Shown here: piece by piece, positions 14,858 to 20,609 of the stretch
Position numbering within the stretch: the stretch's first letter is position 1
Layout: each line of letters begins with the position of its first letter
Source: Rhodospirillales bacterium
GTDB taxonomy: Bacteria > Pseudomonadota > Alphaproteobacteria > ATCC43930 > CGMCC-115725
Reading direction: 5' to 3'
Assembly (NCBI GenBank): GCA_015654725.1
Contig: JAATGI010000438.1
Location: forward strand, 1 to 20,609
Length of the DNA: 20,609 nt
Program-made: the position numbers and the translations under genes
The notes under the pieces: model-generated
Told to the model about the DNA's origin: nothing
Database searches by the model: none
What the model saw: only the letters and a program-made list of their open reading frames with translations

Positions 14858-15047
14858 GCGGCGCGGCTAACATGAAATTCCTTTAATTTTCAGGCAGATG
14901 CGTCAGGTTGCCTCGCCTAATCCCGCATGCCTGCCAAGCCGCTCCCCACGGTGTGCAACTGCGAAAAGAGACCTATGTGAGACGCGTTGGTTGTTGGTTT
15001 CGGTGGCCGCCGGCGACGGTAGCCCCCACCCGTGAAGGAGATACATC

Positions 15048-15260
15048 ATGCGTATCAAAGGTCTGTTGGCTGGCATGACGTTGGCGGGCGCCGTGATCGG
15101 CACCTCGCTCGCCGGTTCGTTCGCGACTTCGGCGGCTTATGCCACCGGTGGCACGTCCGAGCCCGCGATCCCCAGCTATTACTACAATCCGGGCTTCGGC
15201 TACGATTTCACCAGCCCGATCCCGGTCTACCCGACATATCCGCAAAACCCCGGTCACTGA
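15048..15260 (+). CDS. small secreted Tyr/Pro-rich protein, unrecognised
   Basis: The protein has 70 residues. A near-perfect ribosome site GAAGGAGAT lies 7 bases before the ATG, and a rho-independent terminator follows 20 bases after the stop, so it is a stand-alone, probably well-expressed gene. Residues 1-32 form a signal peptide: MRIKGLL, then a Gly/Ala/Leu core ending AAYA. The mature peptide of about 38 residues is rich in Tyr, Pro and Gly (PSYYYNPGFGYDFTSPIPVY), with no Cys. I do not recognise a family. Such Tyr/Pro-rich peptides may be wall- or matrix-associated, but function is unknown. The 190 bases upstream hold no gene I can support and probably contain its promoter. Confidence 0.72.
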   Translation: MRIKGLLAGMTLAGAVIGTSLAGSFATSAAYATGGTSEPAIPSYYYNPGFGYDFTSPIPVYPTYPQNPGH

Positions 15261-15280
15261 CCGGCTTCGAGCCTCGGCGA

Positions 15281-15307
15281 CAGCGCCCGCGAGGGCGCTG
15301 TTTTTTT
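15281..15307 (+). terminator. rho-independent terminator after the small secreted protein gene
   Basis: The stem CAGCGCCC (15281-15288) pairs with GGGCGCTG (15293-15300) across the loop GCGA, followed directly by seven T residues (15301-15307). This is a strong intrinsic terminator, 20 bases beyond the stop codon at 15260. Confidence 0.9.
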
Positions 15308-15453
15308 CGCGGTCCAGCCGCATGACTGAAATGCGGTTCCGGCCGGTTGCGATGCAGCAAGCCCGAACCTAAATAAGAGCTATTCGGTCTTGATTAACCA
15401 CCCGAATACTGCCTCCTCGGTCTTCGGGCCTCTGCGTGAAGGAGCTTACCGTT

Positions 15454-15669
15454 ATGAATGGACAGGGTTTTTTCGGTCCCACCACGATGACGACGGCGGC
15501 CGGCATGCTGCCGCTGCAATCGGTATTCAATTCGATCCCGCCGCTCGCTCGCGGCGGGCGCGAGGCGCCGGTCTCTTGGCTGCCGCCGGCCCGCCGGCTG
15601 GTGAGCGCGCCGACGCCGCGCGTCGAAACGCCGGCGCCGCTGGCCAGCCTGTGCGGCTGCGCCGCGTAA
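15454..15669 (+). CDS. small hypothetical protein, unrecognised
   Basis: The protein has 71 residues from the ATG at 15454, preceded by AAGGAG with 9-base spacing. A GTG at 15436 in the same frame would place the ribosome site inside the gene and is rejected. The sequence has a Gly/Phe/Thr start (MNGQGFFGPTTMTT), a basic Arg/Pro-rich middle (WLPPARRLV) and a C-terminal LCGCAA with two cysteines. There is no signal peptide or membrane segment and no known family. It lies after the terminator of the other small gene, so it needs its own promoter in 15310-15435. Support rests on the ribosome site and an open frame in a gene-free gap. Confidence 0.5.
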   Translation: MNGQGFFGPTTMTTAAGMLPLQSVFNSIPPLARGGREAPVSWLPPARRLVSAPTPRVETPAPLASLCGCAA

Positions 15670-15679
15670 CCCCCATCGG

Positions 15680-16696
15680 TTAACGCGAGGCCGGCCGCGC
15701 GCTCATGCGCTTGGCGATTTGCGCGGCATCGAGACCGGCGGCGAGGTCGCGATCGACCGCGGCGACCGCCGCCGCGAACCGTTCCGACAGAATCGCGACA
15801 TTGGCATTGACGCCGCTTTCATAACGCGGCCGGCCCGGCTTTTCCTTGATCGCACCGACATGAATTGCCACCAGCTCGCAATTGCCCGGGCCGTTGAGCC
15901 GGACGATCGGCGCGCCCGAGGTACGGTGGCTGGCGTCGCAGCGATGCTCGACCACATCCGGGCTGAATAACCGGCCGAGCGAGCAACGCGGCGATAGGAA
16001 GGGCGTCCGCCCATTTTCAAATCCCATCCCATAGCCGAGAAGAAAAAAACCGCCATTGTCCCGGCGCAAATCCTCGACCGACGTCGCATCGATGGTCAGG
16101 GGCCGCGTTTCGGTTGCCGGCGGCGTGCGTTCCACCAAGCCGGGGTCGCGGTCGAGCACGGCGATGGCCCAATCGCCGCCGTAATCGTGGCGGCCGCTCT
16201 TGCGGGTGACACAATAGCTGCCGCGCGCCACGACCGTCGCGCCGATGACGGCGAGCGAATGTCCGCGCACGTAGCCATGCCGAAACTCGAAGCGGGCATT
16301 GCCGGTGCAATCGGGATCGACCACATGCAAATTCGTGACGACTTCACGGCGATTGGCGACGAGAGCGGCGGTGCCGGTGGCGTGGGGCGACGTGGCGAGG
16401 CCGAGGCCCCACGTGCATTGATCGTGGCCGGACTGGATCGCGCGCGGCCGCGGGCTGTCGGCGAAGCTGTTGACGGGAACAGCGTGCACGGTTCGCTCCG
16501 GCCGCGTGCATTGCGGCCCGGCATGAGCGCCGCCGCTCAGGAGAATGACGGCGACAACGGCAACGCCTAGCAAGCGCCAATCCGGCTTCAGCCCCCACCC
16601 GAGAACGCCGCGCGTTCTCTTCCCTCCCCGGCAGGCAGTGGAGGGTTGGGAGGGGGTTTCATCGCGCAAATTCGGAAACCGACGCGATTGCGGCAC
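15680..16696 (-). CDS. trypsin-like (S1/V8) serine protease with N-terminal membrane/signal segment
   Basis: Up to 338 residues from a GTG at 16696, which is 3 bases after the argB stop. The first 38 or so residues are translated from a dispersed GC-rich repeat and are doubtful; a TTG at 16573 is an alternative just before the hydrophobic segment LLGVAVVAVILLSGGAHA (signal peptide or anchor). The protease core has the triad: His in VVTNLHVVD, Asp in DYGGDWAIAVLD, and Ser in TSGAPIV, where the usual GDSGGP is RTSGAP. This layout fits the trypsin-like peptidase family found in many alphaproteobacteria. Several Cys suggest disulfides in the periplasm. Substrate is unknown. Regulation by coupling to argB is possible. 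Confidence 0.78.
   Translation of the reverse strand: MPQSRRFPNLRDETPSQPSTACRGGKRTRGVLGWGLKPDWRLLGVAVVAVILLSGGAHAGPQCTRPERTVHAVPVNSFADSPRPRAIQSGHDQCTWGLGLATSPHATGTAALVANRREVVTNLHVVDPDCTGNARFEFRHGYVRGHSLAVIGATVVARGSYCVTRKSGRHDYGGDWAIAVLDRDPGLVERTPPATETRPLTIDATSVEDLRRDNGGFFLLGYGMGFENGRTPFLSPRCSLGRLFSPDVVEHRCDASHRTSGAPIVRLNGPGNCELVAIHVGAIKEKPGRPRYESGVNANVAILSERFAAAVAAVDRDLAAGLDAAQIAKRMSARPASR
16590..16665. repeat. dispersed GC-rich palindromic repeat
   Basis: The region contains GAGAACG-CCGCG-CGTTCTC (16601-16619), a perfect 7-base stem with a 5-base loop, followed by CCCTCCCC and GGAGGGTTGGGAGGGGG purine/pyrimidine tracts. Sequences like this recur in intergenic DNA of related alphaproteobacteria as general knowledge; no second full copy is in the window. 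It underlies the apparent N-terminus of the serine protease. Confidence 0.55.
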
Positions 16697-16699
16697 GAC

Positions 16700-17614
16700 C
16701 TACCGCTTGCGGCCACGCCGGCGGATCAAGGTGCCGGCGCCCTCGGCGAAGAGTTCGAGCAGGATCGCGTGCGGCACGCGGCCATCGATGATGACGGCGG
16801 CCTCGACCCCGCCCTCGACCGCGTCGATGCAGGTCTCGATCTTCGGGATCATGCCGCCGGAAATACTGCCGTCGGCGATCATCGCGCGCGCCTCAGCCAC
16901 GGTGAGTTCCGAGACCAGCTTCTTGCTTTTGTCGAGCACGCCGGCCACGTCGGTCAGCAACAGCAGCCGCGTCGCCCGCACCGCCGCCGCGACCGCGCCC
17001 GCTACGGTATCGGCATTGATGTTGAAGGTCTCGCCGTGATCGCCGATTCCGATCGGCGCGATCACGGGAATGATGTCGGAGCGCGCCAAGGTCTGCAGCA
17101 CCTCGGCATCGACGTGCCAAGGCTCGCCGACAAAGCCGAGATCGACTTGCTTCTCGACATTGCCGTCGGGGTCCTTTTTGGTGCGCTTCAATTGCCGGGC
17201 GCGGATCAGGCTCGCATCCTTGCCGGACAGACCGATCGCGCGGCCGCCCGCGGCGTTGATCGAGGCCGCGATTTCCTTGTTGATCGAGCCCGACAGCACC
17301 ATCTCGACGATCTCGACCGTCTCGCGGTCGGTGACGCGCAACCCGTCGACGAACGAGGATTTGATCTTGAGCCGCTCGAGCATGGCGCCGATCTGCGGCC
17401 CGCCGCCATGCACCACGATCGGGTTGAGCCCGACCTGTTTCAGCAACACCACATCCTCGGCGAAGAGCTTGCCCAGCGTCTCCTCGCCCATGGCGTGGCC
17501 GCCATATTTCACCACGAAGGTCTTGCCGGCATAGCGCTTCAGATACGGCAGCGCCGCCGCGAGCGTCGCGGCCTTGCTATGCGGATCGAGGGCGGCGGGC
17601 GAGATTTCGGTCAT
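16700..17614 (-). CDS. argB: acetylglutamate kinase
   Basis: The product has 304 residues, normal length for ArgB. The ATG at 17614 starts MTEISPAALDPHSKAATLAAAL, and the amino acid kinase signatures follow: KYGGHAMGE near the start, VHGGGPQIGAML, GLRVTDRETVEIVEMVLSG, FNINADTVAGAVA and GGMIPKIETC. It phosphorylates N-acetylglutamate with ATP, the second step of arginine synthesis, in the cytoplasm. An N-terminal extension like the arginine-sensing helix is present, so feedback control by arginine is plausible. It is 26 bases downstream of engB and runs in the yidD-yidC-engB-argB order typical of alphaproteobacteria. Confidence 0.97.
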   Translation of the reverse strand: MTEISPAALDPHSKAATLAAALPYLKRYAGKTFVVKYGGHAMGEETLGKLFAEDVVLLKQVGLNPIVVHGGGPQIGAMLERLKIKSSFVDGLRVTDRETVEIVEMVLSGSINKEIAASINAAGGRAIGLSGKDASLIRARQLKRTKKDPDGNVEKQVDLGFVGEPWHVDAEVLQTLARSDIIPVIAPIGIGDHGETFNINADTVAGAVAAAVRATRLLLLTDVAGVLDKSKKLVSELTVAEARAMIADGSISGGMIPKIETCIDAVEGGVEAAVIIDGRVPHAILLELFAEGAGTLIRRRGRKR

Positions 17615-17640
17615 GGCGCCGCACTCTAACTGGCGTCGCG

Positions 17641-18315
17641 TTAGCCTGCCAGTTCCGCGAGCGCCGCGCGCAATTCGGCGATGCCGGTCCGGTCCCGCGC
17701 GCTGGTCAGATAAAGCGCCGGATAGGCGGCGGTGTGCCGCGCCAACTCGGCGGCGACCGACTTGGCGAGACGGTCCAACGCCTCGGGCTTGACCTGGTCG
17801 CATTTGGTCAGCGCCACGGCATAAGACAGCGCCGCCTGGTCGAGCAGTTTCATCACCGGCCGGTCGGGCGGCTTGAGGCCGTGGCGCGCGTCGATCAGCA
17901 GCAGCACGCGGCGCAGGCTCGGCCGGCCGGCCAAATAATGTTCGATCAACTTGGTCCAGTTGGCGACCGCGCGCTTCTCGGCCTTGGCATAGCCATAGCC
18001 CGGCAGGTCGGCCAGCATCAGCCGGCCGCCGAGCTCGAAGAAATTGATCTGCTGGGTGCGGCCGGGCGTGTGCGAGACCCGCGCCAGCGTCTTGCGCCCG
18101 GTCACCGCGTTCAGGAGGCTCGATTTGCCGACATTGGAGCGGCCCGCGAACGCGACTTCGGGCAAGCCGGGCGGCGGCAGCGCGTCCTCGCTCGGCGCCC
18201 CGGCGCGGAATTCGCATTCTTTGGCGAATAGCAGCCGCCCGGCCTCGATCTGCTCGGCGCCGGGCGCGAGTTCGCGCGGAAAGACGGGGCCTGTCGCGTT
18301 TGGAGCTTGATCCAA
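17641..18315 (-). CDS. engB: ribosome biogenesis GTP-binding protein EngB/YsxC/YihA
   Basis: The product has 224 residues from a TTG at 18315, my best start. A further TTG at 18408 would add 31 residues encoded by the repeat, and no in-frame ATG or GTG exists between them. All G motifs are visible: G1 GRSNVGKSS, G2 TPGRTQQINFF, G3 DLPGYGYAK, G4 TKCD and G5 TSARDRTG. Family members are essential GTPases that help late assembly of the 50S subunit. The domain order and length match the family. Use of TTG starts only, and the repeat sitting at the 5' end, suggest the original start region was remodelled. The gene is co-directional with yidC (about 100 bases upstream) and argB. Confidence 0.93.
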   Translation of the reverse strand: MDQAPNATGPVFPRELAPGAEQIEAGRLLFAKECEFRAGAPSEDALPPPGLPEVAFAGRSNVGKSSLLNAVTGRKTLARVSHTPGRTQQINFFELGGRLMLADLPGYGYAKAEKRAVANWTKLIEHYLAGRPSLRRVLLLIDARHGLKPPDRPVMKLLDQAALSYAVALTKCDQVKPEALDRLAKSVAAELARHTAAYPALYLTSARDRTGIAELRAALAELAG

Positions 18316-18317
18316 GT

Positions 18318-18435
18318 TTCTTTCACTTTGCCCGGGCTTGGCCCGGGCACCCGCGAATAGGTTTCGCGTACCGCCACCCCATAAAAAATTCGTGGATGAC
18401 CGGGTCAAGCCCGGTCAAGGCGACCCTATTCGCGG
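18318..18435. repeat. double-hairpin dispersed repeat at the yidC/engB junction
   Basis: Three palindromic parts are visible. TGCCCGGGC-TTG-GCCCGGGCA (18329-18349) is a perfect 9-base stem. ACCGGG-TCAAG-CCCGGT (18399-18415) is a perfect 6-base stem. CCGCGAATAGG (18351-18361) and CCTATTCGCGG (18425-18435) are perfect 11-base inverted copies enclosing the second hairpin. The 18415-18435 part lies inside yidC and encodes its last residues and stop. The sequence resembles the short GC-rich repeats spread through many alphaproteobacterial genomes. Confidence 0.75.
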
Positions 18436-20160
18436 CGCCTGTTGGCTCGCCTTTGCCTTCGCCGGCCGCTTCACCCCCGCTTGGCGCAGGATCAACCATT
18501 GCTGTGCCACCGACAGCGAGTTGTTCCAGGCCCAATAGATCACCAGCCCGGCCGGGAAATGCGCCAGCATGAAGGTGAAGACCAGCGGCAGCGCCATCAT
18601 CATTCGCGCCTGCATCGGGTCGGGCGGGGTCGGCGTCAGTTTCTGCTGCAGGAACATGGTCAGGCCCATGATGATGGGCCACAGGCCGATCGACAGAAAC
18701 CCGATCAGCGGCAGCACCGGCGGCGCCCAGGGCAACAAGCCGAAGAGATTGAGGACGCTGGTCGGATCCGGCACCGAGAGGTCGTGGACCCAGCCATAGA
18801 ACGGCGCCTGGCGCATTTCGATGGTCACCGACAGCACTTTGTAGAGCGAGAAGAACACCGGGATCTGAATCACCATCGGCAAGCAACCGGCGGCGGGATT
18901 GGCGCCGCTGCGCTTATAGAGCGCCATCATTTCCTGATTGAGCCGGGCGCGGTCGTCGCCGAAGCGCTCCTTGAGCTTCGCCATTTCCGGCTGCAACAGC
19001 TTCATCTTGCTCATCGCGCGATAGGAGCGGTTCGCCAGCGGGAAAAACAGAATCTTGATGCAGACGGTGAGCAGTAGAATCGACAGGCCGAAATTGCCGA
19101 TGTGCTGATAAAAGAAATCCAGCACCAGGAAGATCGGCTTGGTGAGGAAATAGAACCAGCCGAAATCGATGGCACGGTCGAAGCGCGGAATCCGCAAGCC
19201 GTTCTCGTAGCGGTCCAGGAGATGGACTTCCTTGGCGCCGGCGAAGAGGCGGTCGGTGACTCTGGCCATGCCGCCCGGGGCCACGGCATGGGCGGCGCCG
19301 GTGAAATCGACCTGATAGAGATCGCCCTTCTCGCGCGGCACCTTGGAGATGCGCGTGGCGATGGTTTCCGCCTGATCCGGCACCAGTGCCGCCAGCCAAT
19401 ATTCGTCGGTCAGGCCGAGCCAGCCGCCGGTGGTCTGCGCGGTCACCGGCTGCTCCGGCGTCAGATCGGCATAGCTCAACTCCTTGAGCGTGCCGTCGAC
19501 GACGCCGATCGGCCCGACATGCAGGAGCCGGTTCGATTGCACCGGCACCTTGCCGCCGCGCGAAATCAAACCGTAGGGGTAAAGCGTCACCGCCTTGTCG
19601 CCTTTGTTCTCGACCGCCTGCGTCACCGTGAACATGTAGTTGTCGTCGATGGCATAGCGGCGGGTGAATCGCTGGCCCTGGCCGTTGTCCCAGGACAGCG
19701 TCACCGGATGTTGGGGCGACAGCGTCGTGTCGTCGGTGTCCCAGACCGTCGCGGCGTCGGGCAGCTTGACCGCCGCGCCCTTGTCCGCGACCCAGCCGAA
19801 TTCGGCGAAATAGGGCTTGGCGGTTCCGTCGGGCGACAACAGCTGCACCAGCGGCGAATCCGGCGCCGGGGTGTCGCGATAATTGGTCAGCGTCAGATCG
19901 TCGATGCGGGCGCCGACGAGATCGATCGAGCCTTCGAGGCGCGGCGTCTCGATCTTGACCCGCGGCGTCTTGCCGAGCGTCGCTTCGCGCGTCTCGACGG
20001 TGGGGGCCGGCGGCGCCGGCTCCGAGGACGCGGTCGCGGCCGTTTGGGTGGCTTGCGCCGGGACCGGCGGCGTGAATTTAGGCGCGATGAAATATTCGAA
20101 GCCGATCAGAATCACGATCGAGAGGGCGACCGCCAAAATCAGATTGCGTTGCTGGTCCAT
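18415..20160 (-). CDS. yidC: membrane protein insertase YidC
   Basis: The product has 581 residues, usual for Gram-negative YidC. Domains in order: an N-terminal membrane helix (about residues 7-25, LILAVALSIVILIGFEYFI); a linker rich in Ala/Pro/Thr; a large periplasmic beta-sandwich domain (about 55-330); and the conserved five-helix insertase core (about 335-560) with GCLPMVIQIPVFFSLYKVL and LPLVFTFMLAHFPAGLVIYW. It inserts and folds inner-membrane proteins alone or with SecYEG. The C-terminal tail after KRPAKAKA ends PRIGSP, encoded by the junction repeat. It starts 9 bases after yidD, in one transcription unit with rnpA-yidD upstream and engB-argB downstream. Confidence 0.98.
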   Translation of the reverse strand: MDQQRNLILAVALSIVILIGFEYFIAPKFTPPVPAQATQTAATASSEPAPPAPTVETREATLGKTPRVKIETPRLEGSIDLVGARIDDLTLTNYRDTPAPDSPLVQLLSPDGTAKPYFAEFGWVADKGAAVKLPDAATVWDTDDTTLSPQHPVTLSWDNGQGQRFTRRYAIDDNYMFTVTQAVENKGDKAVTLYPYGLISRGGKVPVQSNRLLHVGPIGVVDGTLKELSYADLTPEQPVTAQTTGGWLGLTDEYWLAALVPDQAETIATRISKVPREKGDLYQVDFTGAAHAVAPGGMARVTDRLFAGAKEVHLLDRYENGLRIPRFDRAIDFGWFYFLTKPIFLVLDFFYQHIGNFGLSILLLTVCIKILFFPLANRSYRAMSKMKLLQPEMAKLKERFGDDRARLNQEMMALYKRSGANPAAGCLPMVIQIPVFFSLYKVLSVTIEMRQAPFYGWVHDLSVPDPTSVLNLFGLLPWAPPVLPLIGFLSIGLWPIIMGLTMFLQQKLTPTPPDPMQARMMMALPLVFTFMLAHFPAGLVIYWAWNNSLSVAQQWLILRQAGVKRPAKAKASQQAPRIGSP

Positions 20161-20169
20161 GGCGGCGGC

Positions 20170-20412
20170 TTAGGAATGAACGCAGCGCGAGGAATGAGTC
20201 GGCGGCACCGGGTCGTAGCCGCCGCCGGCCCAAGGATGACAGCGCAAGAGCCGGCCGCCCGCGAGCTTGAGGCCGCGCCACGGCCCATGGAGCGCGATCG
20301 CCTCGCGCGCATACTCCGAGCAGGACGGCGAATAACGGCAATTGTTCCCGAGCACGGGCGAGAGCAAAAGCTGATAGCAACGGATCGATCCACGCAACCA
20401 GGCGCTCAGCAT
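20170..20412 (-). CDS. yidD: membrane protein insertion efficiency factor YidD
   Basis: The product has 80 residues from the ATG at 20412, with AAGGAA 6 bases upstream. A GTG at 20442 would overlap rnpA and lacks this site. It shows the YidD pattern: IRCYQLLLSPVLGNNCRYSPSCSEYAREAI, then HGPWRGLKLAGGRLLRCHPW and GGYDPVP. The conserved cysteines of CRYSPSCS and RCHPW are present. YidD is a small peripheral inner-membrane protein that helps YidC-dependent insertion, associated with the Sec/YidC route. It follows rnpA by 20 bases and precedes yidC by 9, the conserved order in proteobacteria. Confidence 0.96.
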   Translation of the reverse strand: MLSAWLRGSIRCYQLLLSPVLGNNCRYSPSCSEYAREAIALHGPWRGLKLAGGRLLRCHPWAGGGYDPVPPTHSSRCVHS

Positions 20413-20432
20413 CGAATTTCCTTCGCAGGCCG

Positions 20433-20609
20433 TTACCGCCACAGGTCGAGACGCTTCAATCCGGTCTCGAGATCGGCCAGGAGTTTGTCATAAGGACGCC
20501 GCAACGTCTCGGCGCGCGCCACCAATACGTAGTCGTGACCGGCGGCCGCGTGAAGGGGCATCACCGCCGCCACCGCCGCCTTGAGCCGCCGGCGCGCCCG
20601 GTTGCGCGC
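20433..20609 (-). CDS. rnpA: ribonuclease P protein component, C-terminal part (runs off the window)
   Basis: The last 58 codons are present, ending at TAA 20435-20433. The segment ARNRARRRLKAA is the conserved basic RNR helix of RnpA that contacts the RNase P RNA, followed by GHDYVLVARAETLRRPYDKLLADLETGLKRL, the standard C-terminal alpha/beta part. RnpA is the protein subunit that helps the catalytic RNA remove 5' leaders from tRNA precursors. The start and the rpmH gene that usually precede it lie outside the window. Its place ahead of yidD supports the call. Confidence 0.93.
   Translation of the reverse strand, partial: ARNRARRRLKAAVAAVMPLHAAAGHDYVLVARAETLRRPYDKLLADLETGLKRLDLWR

Noticed and set aside
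14858..15047. Possible small gene or RNA in the gap before the small secreted protein
   Set aside because: No frame with a start and ribosome site, and no clear tRNA-like fold, could be seen; it is probably just leader and promoter sequence.
17615..18217. Upstream extension of argB to 505 residues
   Set aside because: It runs through engB in a wrong frame; the ATG at 17614 matches ArgB length.
19102..20493. 463-codon plus-strand frame opposite yidC/yidD/rnpA
   Set aside because: It lies over three conserved genes in the known order and has no domain of its own.

Overview
The window is GC-rich and almost fully coding, with no stretch over about 300 bases lacking a gene. It looks like the chromosome of an alphaproteobacterium, probably Rhodospirillales-like. 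The main reason is the conserved block rnpA-yidD-yidC-engB-argB at the right end. Codon use, 7-1-7 TGCGAAT-type Fur boxes and short GC-rich dispersed palindromes agree. The genus cannot be named from sequence alone.

Region 1 (1-4009) is an iron-homeostasis cluster. On the minus strand lie an OprB-type porin, a secreted beta-propeller protein and the start of efeB (Tat-exported DyP peroxidase/deferrochelatase). Divergent from the porin are bfd (bacterioferritin-associated ferredoxin) and bfr (bacterioferritin). Strong Fur-box-like palindromes sit in the porin/bfd divergent promoter (about 3141-3216) and upstream of the propeller-efeB pair (about 1439-1465). The Bfr carries Ser at position 130, where a ferroxidase histidine is expected.

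Region 2 (4073-8849) mixes metabolic genes with two toxin-antitoxin modules. A Phd-like antitoxin/PIN toxin pair is followed by a convergent class I aminotransferase with an orphan branched-chain-type solute-binding protein. Next come a divergent metallo-beta-lactamase-fold lactonase-like protein and a small antitoxin/Fic pair. The Fic gene appears frameshifted near its 5' end.

Region 3 (8929-14857) holds a 2-hydroxyacid dehydrogenase and a ThDP-dependent enzyme, probably co-functional, separated by a 24-bp imperfect inverted repeat. A HAD pyrimidine 5'-nucleotidase, a solute-binding-like protein without signal peptide, a dienelactone hydrolase gene interrupted by an in-frame TAG, and an EcsC-family protein follow.

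Region 4 (14858-16696) has two small unrecognised genes with good ribosome binding sites. The first is a secreted Tyr/Pro-rich peptide followed by a clear terminator. Opposite lies a trypsin-like serine protease whose apparent N-terminus is encoded by a dispersed repeat.

Region 5 (16700-20609) is argB, engB, yidC, yidD and the 3' part of rnpA, all on the minus strand. A double-hairpin repeat sits exactly at the yidC/engB junction and encodes the YidC tail and possibly the EngB start region. No tRNA, rRNA, CRISPR array, complete insertion sequence or replication origin was seen. No single large new system stands out. The best candidates for novelty are the porin-propeller-EfeB Fur unit, the variant Bfr, the dehydrogenase/ThDP pair and the small secreted peptide genes.
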